DNA of 34,111 nt from Phaeodactylibacter sp. GTDB taxonomy: Bacteria > Bacteroidota > Bacteroidia > Chitinophagales > Saprospiraceae. The position numbers and the translations under genes are program-made. Under the pieces are notes generated by a model. It had not been told where the DNA came from. It saw nothing but the letters and a program-made list of their open reading frames with translations, and ran no database searches. The stretch lies in the NCBI GenBank assembly GCA_024102975.1, contig JAGFJD010000210.1, positions 1 through 34,111 of the forward strand, written 5' to 3'. Below, piece by piece: positions 24,701-32,948 of this stretch (position 1 is the first letter of the stretch; each line of letters begins with the position of its first letter).

Positions 24701-27474
24701 GCCAGAACGGCCCCATTGCTTTTCCGCTGACTGCCGAGCTGAGCGACGGCCAGCGCAGCGGCACATTTGATGCAGCCGAAAACACCTTCGTGCTTACCGA
24801 CGAAGAAGTGTTGTTGCTGCGCGGGCGCCAGATGTACGTAAATATCCATTCTGCCAATTTCCGGAGCGGAGAGCTGCGGGGGCAACTCCTGCCCGAATCC
24901 GATGAAGTCTTCACGATGAGCCTGCTGGGCAGCAATGAAGCGCCCGCCGTGGTGTCTTCCGGCCGGGGTGCCCTCAACCTGGAGGTATCCGGCAACCAGC
25001 TCATTGTCACCGGTGCCTTTTCCGGGCTGGCCGGCGACTTCGACGCCACCGTCGCCGGCGGTGCCCACCTCCACGCCGGGCTGGCCGGCCAGAATGGCGG
25101 CATCGAACTCCCCCTGACGGCAGATGTGGAAGCCGATCTGAAGTCAGGCGTTTTCACCGCAGAGAACAATACTTTTGACCTGGCCCCCGAGCTTAAAGCT
25201 GCCCTGCAGAACCGCGCCCTGTACGCCAATATCCACACTACCCTCTTTCCGTCCGGCGAGATAAGGGGCCAGGCGGTAGGCCAGCCACAGGTGGTCTTCC
25301 GCGCCGGCCTGTCGGGCGCCAATGAAGTGCCCGCCGTCACCAGCTTAGCCCGCGGCGCCGTCATCGCTGAACTGTACGAGGATACCATCCTGGTCGTCTC
25401 CGGCGCCTTCTCCGGCCTGGAGAGCGAACTGGCAACGGATATCGGCGGCGGCGCTCACATCCACCTGAGTTTCCCGGGGGAAAACAGCGGCGTGCTCATC
25501 CCCCTGACGGCGACCACCACTTCGGGCGGGCAGCGCGGCGTTTTCCTTCCGGCAGACAACACTTTCGAGCTGGGCGTCATCGACAACTTCGAATCCATCC
25601 TGCAGAGCCGCAGCCTGTATGTGAATATTCATTCGCTGGACAATCCTGCCGGGGAAATCCGCGGGCAGCTGCTGCTGGAGAGCCAGACGGTATTGAACGG
25701 TGTCCTGTCCGGCATATTTGAAGTGCCCGAAGTCGCTACTTCTGCTGCCGGCAACATCCAGGCCGAGCTCTCCGGCAACCGGCTCACCCTCGTCGGCACA
25801 TTCGACGGATTGAGCAGCCCGATTGCAACAGATATTGGAGGCGGCGCTCATATTCACTCCGGTTTTGCCGGTTCTACCGGCGGCATCGCCTTCCCCCTGG
25901 ATTTGATTATGGACGATGATATGCAAGGCGGGCGAATCCTCCCTGCCTTCAATACCTTTGAATTAACGCCGGAGCAGGCCCGGCAGGCGAGGGCCAGGGC
26001 ATTCTACGTGAATATCCACACGGAAGACAATCCCACCGGAGAGCTGCGTGCCCAACTGGTCAACGAGGCGGCTGCTTATTTCGTAGCGCCTTTGTCTGGC
26101 GCCAGCGAAGTGCCTGCCCTGCGCACAGAAGCCAGCGGCATGGTGATCCTGGAAGTAAACGGCGGCGGCGTTATGGGAACCGGCTCGGTCCGGAACCTAA
26201 GCAGCCCGGTGGCTACCGACATTGCCGGCGGCGCCCATATCCACCAGGGATATGCCGGACAGAACGGACCGGTCGCCCAGGTTTTGGGCATCAACCCGGA
26301 CAATGGCATTTTTGCCGCCCCCGCCAACCGGTTTGCCATCACCCCGGGCTGGGGCGACACGCTGCGCATGCGCCGCTATTACGTCAACGTCCATACGGAA
26401 AACAACCCTATGGGCGAGGTGCGCGGCCAACTGCTGCCCCTGGCAACCACCTACTTCACGGCCAGCCTGAGCGGCCGGAATGAAGTACAACCGGTAGCAA
26501 CCGGCGGACAGGGCGGACTGAAGCTGGAGCTCACCGGCAACCAGCTGGCCCTCACCGGCGCCTTCTCCGGCCTTACCGGCGATTTCGATGCCAATGTGGC
26601 GGGCGGCTCTCACCTGCATATCGGCGCTCCCGGAGAGAACGGCGGGCTGGATATAACGCTGGCCCCAACCCTGGCCCCCGGCCTGAAGAGCGGCGTCTAC
26701 ACTGCCGCGGACAACAGCATCGAGCTGACTGAAGAACAGGTAGCCACCCTGCGCGCCGGCAACAACTACTTCAACCTGCACACCACCGAGTATGCAAGCG
26801 GAGAACTGCGCGGACAGGTACTGCCGGAGATCAACTTCTTCCCCTCCGGCGAGGCGGCCATCACCGCTCCTGCCGACGGTGCTGCCCTCACCATCGAAGG
26901 GAATCCGGAAACGCTTTTTGCTCCCCGGTGGGAAACGGCTTCCGACCGCGACCAACTGGCCTACATCTGGCAGCTCTCCGCCACCGACGACTTCAGCTCC
27001 CTGCTCGTCAACCAGAATGTCGGCGGCAACCAGGTGTTTGAAACCACCTTCGGCGTGGTCGATGTGCTGCTGGAGCAGGCAGGCGTTGGCCTGGGCGAAA
27101 CCGTCACCCTCTACCACCGCGCCCTGGCTTCCGACGGCAGCGTCGCCACCGCCGGCGCACCCGCCAGCGTCACGCTCACCCGCGGCGTTATCACCGGCAC
27201 GGTGATCATAGGCCGGGAAAGCCTGCGCATGAAGGTTTTCCCCACCATCGCCCGCGAACGCGTCAACGTGCGCCTGCAAAGCAGCCAGCCCTACGACGGC
27301 CACCTGTTGCTGCGCAACGCCAACGGCCAGACGCTGGACATCCGCCCGGTACAACTGACGGCTGGCACAAACGACGAACAGCTTGACGTCCGGCGCCTGC
27401 CCGGCGGCAATTACTACATCCAGCTCGCTATCGATGGCCAGCTGATCGACACACAGCCGGTTATCGTGGAGTAA
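21703..27474 (+). CDS. Giant secreted protein with twelve CHRD domains and T9SS-type C-terminus
   Basis: The 1923-residue product has a long-headed signal sequence (hydrophobic residues about 26-41, ending LPAQ). Twelve CHRD domains start near residues 45, 173, 304, 431, 560, 689, 941, 1068, 1197, 1329, 1458 and 1583. Every one keeps GGxHxH and an IHT/IHS/VHT/LHT histidine, followed by GE(L/V/I)R(G/A)Q. After domains six and twelve comes an Fn3-like linker (about 817-935 and 1711-1833; AYIWQLAIDPDF, ASDGSVASAG). Residues about 1840-1923 resemble a T9SS sorting domain (LRMKVFPTIARERVNV... GGNYYIQLAIDG). CHRD domains were named from chordin; their bacterial role is unclear. A surface-exposed or matrix role is likely. 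It is divergent from an ECF sigma/anti-sigma pair and followed by a terminator. A second ATG at 21712 is an alternative start. Confidence 0.93.
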   Translation: MKFMKLLTQQVLFSPLDDALRKGSPIFILAALLLLPAFLPAQMTFRAYLAGRNEALPVVSQASGEVTAILDGNQLEVAGFFSGLEGAYDATIAGGAHIHMGYAGENGGIELNLTPNLSAGLRSGVFEGSANTFTLTDEQADALMSRRFYVNIHTTAYSSGELRGQLLPEAEEYYYINLLGTNEVPAVFSRGHGALALELNGEELTVSGSFSGLEGDFDASVAGGAHLHLALPGQNGGIAIGLDATTGAGLRSGAFEAAGNTFTLDGDQLAALRERLLYANIHTTAHPGGELRGQVAHAAARAVFRAHLSGANEVPAVTSAATGVVQAEVIGDSIVLAGSFSGLESDVNTNIAGGGHLHTALAGSNGGVAIPLNLSLDISQRGGFLLPSTNGFPLTGGLASAMFERGLYVNIHTLDNESGELRGQLLPEAQLVLTGVLSGAFEVPALASPASGAVKAELMGNRLTVSGSAGGLGSAINTAIAGGAHLHLGAVGTNGPVEFPLVPDISTDMTGATFSAGLNTFELSDEQVAAVANREYYVNIHTLENASGEVRGQLLREASYYMYASLSGTSEVPAVNSGATGALVMEATDGKVVATGSFSGLESPFDPNVMGGAHLHNALAGANGGISFPLPATLDAGNLGGAFPAADNTFELSEELELVLRDRSFYVNIHTEGNPGGELRGQVLPFATAYFTTTLSGLNEVQPAATTATGGLKLELRGEELTVSGAFEGLNSDFDASIGGGAHLHLGAPGTNGGVNLLLAADVANDLRSGTFPAADNRFTLSGDQMRSLFSGEYYANIHTTIFQGGELRGQILPEANFFPSATAAITLPPDGADLTLEGGSNTIFTAQWTPAADSNQLAYIWQLAIDPDFTSVVFQQNVGAALAFVSDFGTVDNLLASLGIDVGTTVTVYHRVLASDGSVASAGPAASVNLTRGIVLEDDFRATLSGHNEALPIATTARGRLSASLMDNTLVVSGSFENLSSPLATDIMGGAHLHVGYAGQNGPIAFPLTAELSDGQRSGTFDAAENTFVLTDEEVLLLRGRQMYVNIHSANFRSGELRGQLLPESDEVFTMSLLGSNEAPAVVSSGRGALNLEVSGNQLIVTGAFSGLAGDFDATVAGGAHLHAGLAGQNGGIELPLTADVEADLKSGVFTAENNTFDLAPELKAALQNRALYANIHTTLFPSGEIRGQAVGQPQVVFRAGLSGANEVPAVTSLARGAVIAELYEDTILVVSGAFSGLESELATDIGGGAHIHLSFPGENSGVLIPLTATTTSGGQRGVFLPADNTFELGVIDNFESILQSRSLYVNIHSLDNPAGEIRGQLLLESQTVLNGVLSGIFEVPEVATSAAGNIQAELSGNRLTLVGTFDGLSSPIATDIGGGAHIHSGFAGSTGGIAFPLDLIMDDDMQGGRILPAFNTFELTPEQARQARARAFYVNIHTEDNPTGELRAQLVNEAAAYFVAPLSGASEVPALRTEASGMVILEVNGGGVMGTGSVRNLSSPVATDIAGGAHIHQGYAGQNGPVAQVLGINPDNGIFAAPANRFAITPGWGDTLRMRRYYVNVHTENNPMGEVRGQLLPLATTYFTASLSGRNEVQPVATGGQGGLKLELTGNQLALTGAFSGLTGDFDANVAGGSHLHIGAPGENGGLDITLAPTLAPGLKSGVYTAADNSIELTEEQVATLRAGNNYFNLHTTEYASGELRGQVLPEINFFPSGEAAITAPADGAALTIEGNPETLFAPRWETASDRDQLAYIWQLSATDDFSSLLVNQNVGGNQVFETTFGVVDVLLEQAGVGLGETVTLYHRALASDGSVATAGAPASVTLTRGVITGTVIIGRESLRMKVFPTIARERVNVRLQSSQPYDGHLLLRNANGQTLDIRPVQLTAGTNDEQLDVRRLPGGNYYIQLAIDGQLIDTQPVIVE
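21835..27200 (+). repeat. Two-fold super-repeat of a (six CHRD + linker) module
   Basis: The first module runs from about 21835 and the second from about 24523, a period of about 2688 bases (896 residues). Each domain resembles its counterpart in the other half better than its neighbours: NEALP in 1 and 7, GDFDA.VAGGAHLH in 2 and 8, LSGANEVPAVTS in 3 and 9, SG.FEVP in 4 and 10, SG.SEVPAL/V in 5 and 11, SG.NEVQP in 6 and 12. Offsets for all seven pairs stay within 893-898 residues. Confidence 0.9.
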
Positions 27475-27515
27475 TCGTTAATCTACCTGCTGATTTTTGA
27501 AACCTCCATTACATA

Positions 27516-27549
27516 AGCCCTGGCGGACTTGCTTCCGCCGGGGCTTTTC
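27516..27549 (+). terminator. Intrinsic terminator of the CHRD gene
   Basis: Stem AGCCCTGGCGGA with TCCGCCGGGGCT (one T-G pair), 6-base loop, then TTTCC. It lies 41 bases after the stop. Confidence 0.85.
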
Positions 27550-27554
27550 CTTGG

Positions 27555-27578
27555 ACGGGCCACTTTCAAGTGGCCCGT
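27555..27578. repeat. Palindrome, copy 2 of an exact intergenic repeat
   Basis: Same 24-base palindrome as at 19910-19933 (26 bases identical counting the two G before it). The last base of the palindrome is the last base of the stop codon of the minus-strand YCII gene, so it is placed to act just after that gene. Confidence 0.8.
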
Positions 27579-28072
27579 TATATCTCCTCTCTGGCAATTG
27601 CCTTATGCCATTCGTTCACCTTCATCAGCGCGGCTGACCCGTACCACGGGCGCAGCTCCATCACCAGCCGGCCCGCCTGGATGGACGGGTCGGTTGCCGT
27701 GAGCGCTTCGGCCTCCTCGATGGTACGGACATCGAATACGTAGATGCCCCGCACCTCGCCATTGTCCATGAAAGGGCCGGCGAGTACCAGCTTGCCTTCT
27801 TCCGCCAGGCGGCGGATGTTGTCGAGGTGGGCGCGCTGCAACCGGGCCGCCTCCAGGGAATCCTGGCTGCGGGTGGGGCCGGCCTTGAGGAAGGCCATCA
27901 CGTATTGCTTCATGCCGTAGGGGTCGGCGCCCAGCTCCCGGGCCAGCTCGGGATCGTAAGCAGACGTGTCAGGGGTTTCGGTTTTGGCGGCTGCCGTTTC
28001 GGTGGAAGAAGAACCGGGTTGGGTGCATGCCGCCAGCCACAGGATGGAGAAAAACAGAAATAGTCGGGTCAT
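27578..28072 (-). CDS. YCII-domain lipoprotein
   Basis: From the ATG at 28072 the product is 164 residues and begins with a lipoprotein signal (MTRLFLFFSILWLAAC, Cys16). An upstream ATG at 28192 would put 40 residues before the signal and is rejected. After a Ser/Thr/Ala-rich linker, residues about 50-150 form a YCII-like domain (YVMAFLKAGPTRSQ, RLAEEGKLVLAGPFMDNGEV, IYVFDVRTIEEAEALTATDP). YCII proteins are small dimeric alpha-beta barrels, usually cytoplasmic and of uncertain activity; an exported lipoprotein form is known in Bacteroidota. It is divergent from the Asp-box gene at 28273. Confidence 0.85.
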   Translation of the reverse strand: MTRLFLFFSILWLAACTQPGSSSTETAAAKTETPDTSAYDPELARELGADPYGMKQYVMAFLKAGPTRSQDSLEAARLQRAHLDNIRRLAEEGKLVLAGPFMDNGEVRGIYVFDVRTIEEAEALTATDPSIQAGRLVMELRPWYGSAALMKVNEWHKAIAREEI

Positions 28073-28272
28073 AATGATTGTTTTTTCGAAAAATAACAAA
28101 AGTCCGGAATTGGAGGATAGAATCGGGACAGGGTATTTGAAGGGTTGTCGGCATTTGGGCGAAAAAACAGAGAAATGCGTGAAGCGGGACACTCCTTAAA
28201 AAGTGACTTTCTTCGTATTTTCAACGCTCGTTTCCATAATTGCTCTTTGCAACTTATACAATTCAATATTAC

Positions 28273-30831
28273 ATGAAGAAAAAACTATCCCTTTTGGCCG
28301 CTGCCTTAGCTGCCTGCCTCGCGCTTCTTTTCATCTACCCGAATGCATCGCCGGAGGAGGCTGGAAGAGGCAACCCGGCAAAAAAAGAACAAACCCCAAC
28401 CGACTGGCTTTTCAACCAGCGCGCCTATCCCCACAACCATATCAATTACCAGGCCTACCGCGACGCCGTTCGCCAAACCCGCCTGGCCCGGGCCTCTGTT
28501 CTGGGCCGGGGAAACAGCGAGGCATGGGAAGTGGCCGGCCCGGTCAACATCGGCGGGCGGATCACGGATATCGCCCTCCATCCGACAGACCCCGCCATCA
28601 TTTACGCCGGTGCCTCAGTAGGCGGCGTTTTTAAGTCTGTGGACGGCGGCCTGTCCTGGGAAGGCATATTCGAAAATGAAGGGGTGCTGACCATCGGCAA
28701 TATTGCCCTGGCGCCTTCCGATCCGAATATCTTGTATGTGGGCACCGGGGAAGCCAACGGTTCGGCCGCTTCGGGCGCCTTTTTTGGCGACGGCGTTTAT
28801 CGCTCGGCCGACGGGGGTGCAAGCTGGCAGTACCTGGGCCTGGAGAACTCCCAGCACATCGGCCGCATTGTGGTCGACCCGCAGGATCCCGGGCGGGTCT
28901 TCGTGGCGGCCGCCGGCCTGCTGTACGGAAAAAATGAGGACAGAGGCTTATACCGAACCGAAAACGGCGGGCTGAGCTGGGAAAAGGTGCTCTACGTCAG
29001 CGATTCCACCAGTTGCATCGACGTGGCGATCAACCCGCAGAACCCGGACATCCTCTACGCCGCCACCTGGGAGCGCATCCGCCTGCCCTGGGAGCGAAGC
29101 TATGGAGGCGTAACCTCCCGCCTGTACCGATCACTGGACGGTGGCGACACCTGGGCGCCGCTCACCAATGGCCTGCCGCCCAGCGATGAGGAGCGGGGCC
29201 GCATCGGCATCGCCGTTTCTTCTTCCAACCCCGACATCCTGTACGCCACTTATACCACTAACCGGATCACCAATGTCTTTGACGGCATCTACAAATCGAC
29301 CGACGGAGGCGACAGCTGGTTTCGGGTGGACAATGGAACGATCAACAACCTGTATGCCTCTTTCGGCTGGTTCTTCGGCAACATCAGGGTGGATCCCACC
29401 AATCCGGATGTGGTTTACGCCATGGGCGTCAGTTTGTATAAATCCGTCGATGGCGGCGTGAGTTGGAATGAAATTACCAACTCCATGCACGTAGACCAGC
29501 ACGGACTGGAAATCCATCCACTGAACCCCAACTTCGTCGTGGCGGGCAACGACGGCGGCATTTACATCTCACAAAGCGGCGGAAACAGCTGGTCGCATGT
29601 CCAGGTGCTGCCCCTCACCCAATTCTACGAGTGTGAGATCGACTTCCTCCAGCCGGAACGAATCTACGGAGGAACCCAGGATAACGGCACGATAAGAACC
29701 CTTTCCGGAAACACAGACGACTGGGACAGGATACTCGGCGGCGATGGCTTTCACGTCATTGTGGATCCAACGGATAACAACATCATTTACGCCGAATTTC
29801 AGTGGGGCAACCTCTACCGCTCGTATGATGGCGGATTCGATTTCGACTTCATTTTTAACGGCGGAAACAATGACCGCACCAACTGGAACACCCCGGTCGT
29901 CCTCGACCCCTCTGACCCTGCGGTCATTTATTACGGCGCCAACCGGCTCTACCGCTCGCCAAACCGGGGGAACAACTGGGCACCCATCAGCGGAGACCTG
30001 ACGGATGGCCAGCATCCCAGCGGCAGCCAGTCATTTGGCACCATTTCCAGCATTGCTGTGGCGCCCACCAACTCCGAAGTGATCTATGCAGGGACGGACG
30101 ACGGCAACGTGCAGGTTACCCGGGACGGCGGCCAAACCTGGGAAAACATTTCTCAGGGGCTGCCGGAGAGATATATTACCGAAGTGGCGGTCGACCCTTA
30201 TGATGAGCAGGTGGCCTACGTCACCCTTTCGGGCTACCGGTTTGTTGATTACCAGCCTCATGTGCTGCGGACTGCCGACGGCGGTCAAACCTGGGAAGAC
30301 ATTTCCGGCAATTTGCCGGAGATTCCCGTCAATGACATCATCATTGACCCGGCGGCCGGCCAAACCTTGTACATCGCCAACGACCTGGGCGTATGGTACA
30401 CCGAAGACCTGGGCCAGGCCTGGCAGGTGCTGGGCAACAACCTGCCCATGACCGTGGTGAACGACCTCGATTTCCACCCCGAAACGCGCATATTGATCGC
30501 CGCCACCTTCGGCCGGTCCATACAGAAGTACCAACTGGAAGATGTGATGGTTGGAACCTCTGAGGCGACAGCCTCCCGAGGAGGCAAACTGGAGGTCTTT
30601 CCCAACCCGGCGCAGGCCGAAGCCTCCATCCGGTTCAGCTTGCCCGCACCGTTGGAAGCGAGGGTCGAACTCTTCAATTTGTCCGGGCAAAAGGCCGGAA
30701 CCATAGCTGAGCGCCAATTTGATGCAGGCGAAAACCAGGTGCCTCTGGATGTAAGCCGACTGCCCGCCGGCCAGTATCTCGTCCGGTTGTATTCGGCGGA
30801 TATGATCCTGACGGGGCGGTTCGTAAAGTGA
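28273..30831 (+). CDS. Asp-box (BNR/sortilin-like) propeller protein with T9SS sorting domain
   Basis: From the ATG at 28273 the product is 852 residues (MKKKLSLLAAALAACLALLF signal). A longer start at 28240 adds 11 residues before the signal. About twelve Asp-box repeats run from about residue 119 to 720 (FKSVDGGLSWEGI, YRSADGGASWQYL, YKSTDGGDSWFRV, LRTADGGQTWEDI and others), the number expected for one large or two smaller beta propellers as in sortilin and xyloglucanase-like folds. No glycosidase catalytic residues can be assigned. Residues about 774-852 are a T9SS sorting domain (LEVFPNPAQAEASIRFSL... AGQYLVRLYSADMILTGRF). It is likely secreted or attached to the cell surface; ligand unknown. 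Confidence 0.92.
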   Translation: MKKKLSLLAAALAACLALLFIYPNASPEEAGRGNPAKKEQTPTDWLFNQRAYPHNHINYQAYRDAVRQTRLARASVLGRGNSEAWEVAGPVNIGGRITDIALHPTDPAIIYAGASVGGVFKSVDGGLSWEGIFENEGVLTIGNIALAPSDPNILYVGTGEANGSAASGAFFGDGVYRSADGGASWQYLGLENSQHIGRIVVDPQDPGRVFVAAAGLLYGKNEDRGLYRTENGGLSWEKVLYVSDSTSCIDVAINPQNPDILYAATWERIRLPWERSYGGVTSRLYRSLDGGDTWAPLTNGLPPSDEERGRIGIAVSSSNPDILYATYTTNRITNVFDGIYKSTDGGDSWFRVDNGTINNLYASFGWFFGNIRVDPTNPDVVYAMGVSLYKSVDGGVSWNEITNSMHVDQHGLEIHPLNPNFVVAGNDGGIYISQSGGNSWSHVQVLPLTQFYECEIDFLQPERIYGGTQDNGTIRTLSGNTDDWDRILGGDGFHVIVDPTDNNIIYAEFQWGNLYRSYDGGFDFDFIFNGGNNDRTNWNTPVVLDPSDPAVIYYGANRLYRSPNRGNNWAPISGDLTDGQHPSGSQSFGTISSIAVAPTNSEVIYAGTDDGNVQVTRDGGQTWENISQGLPERYITEVAVDPYDEQVAYVTLSGYRFVDYQPHVLRTADGGQTWEDISGNLPEIPVNDIIIDPAAGQTLYIANDLGVWYTEDLGQAWQVLGNNLPMTVVNDLDFHPETRILIAATFGRSIQKYQLEDVMVGTSEATASRGGKLEVFPNPAQAEASIRFSLPAPLEARVELFNLSGQKAGTIAERQFDAGENQVPLDVSRLPAGQYLVRLYSADMILTGRFVK

Positions 30832-30839
30832 GGATATAA

Positions 30840-30876
30840 CCCGGTGCCCGGCGTTTCGCCAGGCGCCGGGATTTTC
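30840..30876 (+). terminator. Intrinsic terminator of the Asp-box gene
   Basis: CCCGGTGCC (30840-30848) pairs with GGCGCCGGG (30862-30870), with an inner GGCG/CGCC, followed by ATTTTC. It starts 8 bases after the stop codon. Confidence 0.85.
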
Positions 30877-30967
30877 TTCCTGATTTGCCTCTCTGCAATT
30901 TGAGTAACTGCGGTAAACTTATTTTCCTGCTCTCAGTTTATTAAGTGAAGTTTCAAAACGAATAGAA

Positions 30968-31969
30968 ATGCGCGTGTCTTTTCCCTCATCCTGCATGCTC
31001 TTATTGCTGGCCCTTCCGCTGCTGAATGGTTGCCAATTGCCCGATAAGGCGGAGCATTCTGCTCACAAGGCCGCCGCTTCTGCCGGATATGCCAGTCATT
31101 CAAAATCAAACAACATGCGGACTATCAAAAAACTGCACCAAGCCGTCTACAGCCCCATCGACGACCTCATCACCTACCGTGCCATGCCCACCGGCAGCAT
31201 CAGGCATCTCGACCCCTTCCTGTTTCTCAACCACCACGGGCCTCAGAAGTACGGCCCGAACAACAATGGCCTGCCCTTCGGCCCACACCCCCACCGGGGT
31301 TTCGAGACCCTGACCTACATCCTGCAGGGCGACATCATGCACCGGGACTCCATGACCGGAGAGAGCGTCATCAACGCCGGCGGCATTCAGTGGATGACCG
31401 CCGGCAGCGGCTTGGTCCATGCGGAAGTTTCTTCGGAAGCTTTCAAAAAAAACGGCGGCATGGAAGAGGTCATCCAGATCTGGCTCAACCTGCCCTCCCG
31501 CCTGAAAATGACGAAACCCAACTACATCGGCCTGCAGCAGGAAAGCATTCCGGCTATCAAGCTGGATGAAGGCAGGGTGACGGTCAACCTCATCTCCGGA
31601 ACATGGGGTGACACACAGGGGCCGGTCCCTTCCCTGACCGGCATCCACACCACGAGCATCCAGCTTCAGAAAGGGGGTGTCCTGCAAACCGAAGTCGACG
31701 CGAGGCGGAACATCCTCTTCTACGTCGTGAACGGAGAAGTGGAAGTCAACGGCCAAACTGCCGCCACGCATACCCTGGTGGAGTTTGCCAACGAAGGCAA
31801 AGCCATTACAGCCAGGGCGCTCGCCGACGCCACGCTGATCTTCTGCCACGGCGAACCTTATAACGAACCGATCGTCGCCCACGGGCCGTTCGTGATGAAT
31901 TCCGAAGCGGAAATCCGGCAGGCCGTCATGGATTACCAGAGCGGGAAGCTGGGCGGGCTGGAGGATTGA
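30968..31969 (+). CDS. Pirin-family protein with a lipoprotein signal
   Basis: The 333-residue product is a bicupin of the pirin family. The metal site is present: His107 and His109 in FGPHPHRGFET, His151 and Glu153 in GLVHAEVS, matching the three His and one Glu of characterised pirins. Some pirins have quercetin dioxygenase activity; others bind transcription factors. The N-terminus MRVSFPSSCMLLLLALPLLN-GC ends in a lipobox with Cys22 and a 27-residue linker, so it would be exported and anchored, unusual for this family. An internal ATG at 31115 (MRTIKKLHQAVY) would give a normal cytoplasmic pirin of 284 residues. The upstream reading is favoured because the signal is well formed and in frame. 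It stands alone between the Asp-box terminator and the DedA gene. Confidence 0.93.
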   Translation: MRVSFPSSCMLLLLALPLLNGCQLPDKAEHSAHKAAASAGYASHSKSNNMRTIKKLHQAVYSPIDDLITYRAMPTGSIRHLDPFLFLNHHGPQKYGPNNNGLPFGPHPHRGFETLTYILQGDIMHRDSMTGESVINAGGIQWMTAGSGLVHAEVSSEAFKKNGGMEEVIQIWLNLPSRLKMTKPNYIGLQQESIPAIKLDEGRVTVNLISGTWGDTQGPVPSLTGIHTTSIQLQKGGVLQTEVDARRNILFYVVNGEVEVNGQTAATHTLVEFANEGKAITARALADATLIFCHGEPYNEPIVAHGPFVMNSEAEIRQAVMDYQSGKLGGLED

Positions 31970-32019
31970 TGCAAGGCCGCCAGGGGCAGGTTATATTGTT
32001 GAATTGTTATATTGCTGAG

Positions 32020-32055
32020 GCTGCTCCGGGAAGCCAGGTTGCTCCGGGTGGCCAG
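32020..32055. repeat. 18-base tandem duplication
   Basis: GCTGCTCCGGGAAGCCAG is followed directly by GTTGCTCCGGGTGGCCAG (15 of 18 identical). Just upstream, GTTATATTG occurs twice in 25 bases. It sits in the 151-base gap between the pirin and DedA genes, followed by CAAC-rich sequence. Confidence 0.6.
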
Positions 32056-32120
32056 ACGGCAACAAACAACCAGCAACAAACAACGAAATAAGCCCGCAAA
32101 CTTGCCGGAAATACAGAACC

Positions 32121-32780
32121 ATGGCGGAACTTTTAGAATGGATGATGCAGGCCGACCAAATGCTGGGAGAATTCATCTCCCACTATGGAAACCTTGTTTA
32201 TCTCTTCCTGTTCCTGATCATCTTCATCGAAACGGGGCTGGTGGTCATCGCTTTTTTTCCGGGCGACGGGCTGCTTTTTTCGGCCGGCCTTTTTGCCGCC
32301 GCCGGTTCGCTGGAGCTGGCTGTTTTGCTGCCACTGCTGTCGGTAGCCACCATCGCCGGCAATACTTCCAACTATTACATCGGCAGATACCTGGGGCACC
32401 GCTTTTTTCAGAAAAAAGATACCGTCTGGGCCCGGCAGCTGAGGAAAGCCCATCAGTACCACGAGCGCTACGGGCCCTGGGCGGTGGCCCTCAGCCGCTT
32501 TTTCCCGTTCATGCGGACGCTGGTGCCCTTCGCCGCCGGTCTTACCCGGATGTCTCTCCGGCTGTTTACCCCTTACAACATCCTGGGCGGGATAGCCTGG
32601 ATCTGCGCCTACGTGCTGGCCGGTTTTTTCTTCGGGGGAGTGCCCTGGGTCAAGCGCCACTACGGGCTCATTTTTTCGGGGCTGATCCTTTTCCTGTTGC
32701 TGGTTTTGGTCTATGGGATAGGCAAGGCGTTCCGGGACCGGCACCGGCGGGCAGGGAATAAGGGATTGCGCAATCCCTAA
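32121..32780 (+). CDS. DedA-family inner-membrane protein
   Basis: The 219-residue integral membrane protein belongs to the DedA/VTT group, whose members move lipids (undecaprenyl phosphate or phosphatidylethanolamine flipping in characterised cases) and support envelope and proton homeostasis. It has the acidic FIETG (Glu37) and FFPGDG (Asp49) motifs and the arginines of SRFFPFMRTLVPFAAG (Arg126, Arg132). The re-entrant and membrane segments are about 24-44, 50-80, 133-190 and the C-terminal helix. The basic tail (RDRHRRAGNKGLRNP) ends inside a perfect palindrome. Convergent with the DeoR-type gene. Confidence 0.93.
   Translation: MAELLEWMMQADQMLGEFISHYGNLVYLFLFLIIFIETGLVVIAFFPGDGLLFSAGLFAAAGSLELAVLLPLLSVATIAGNTSNYYIGRYLGHRFFQKKDTVWARQLRKAHQYHERYGPWAVALSRFFPFMRTLVPFAAGLTRMSLRLFTPYNILGGIAWICAYVLAGFFFGGVPWVKRHYGLIFSGLILFLLLVLVYGIGKAFRDRHRRAGNKGLRNP
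32761..32778. repeat. 18-base perfect palindrome at the DedA stop codon
   Basis: AGGGATTGCGCAATCCCT overlaps the last codons and the first base of the stop codon of the DedA gene. It has no T run after it, so a standard terminator is doubtful. Confidence 0.5.
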
Positions 32781-32830
32781 GCGTGTGATGTAACAAAGGC
32801 ATTGAGAAAACGCCGGAAACCAGAGTTGCC

Positions 32831-32899
32831 GGTTGTCGGTTGTTGGCCAGAAAGCCCCGGGTACCCGGGCTGACAACAAGCAACCAACAACAGACAACC
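32831..32899. repeat. Imperfect inverted repeat with inner palindrome between convergent genes
   Basis: GGTTGTCGGTTGTTGG (32831-32846) pairs with CCAACAACAGACAACC (32884-32899) at 15 of 16 positions, with the perfect palindrome CCCGGGTACCCGGG (32856-32869) inside. A weaker relative, GTTGTTTGTTGTCCGTTTG with CAACTGACAACGGGCAAC, lies near 323-376. It may be a bidirectional terminator or a degraded intergenic repeat. Confidence 0.55.
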
Positions 32900-32948
32900 T
32901 GCCCGGCCTGGAGCGATGACTGGAGTATCGCTTTTCTCACGACCTCCG

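Noticed and set aside
28273-30831. Assignment of the Asp-box protein as a sialidase or xyloglucanase
   Set aside because: Asp-boxes are structural; no catalytic residues or family-specific motif can be identified.
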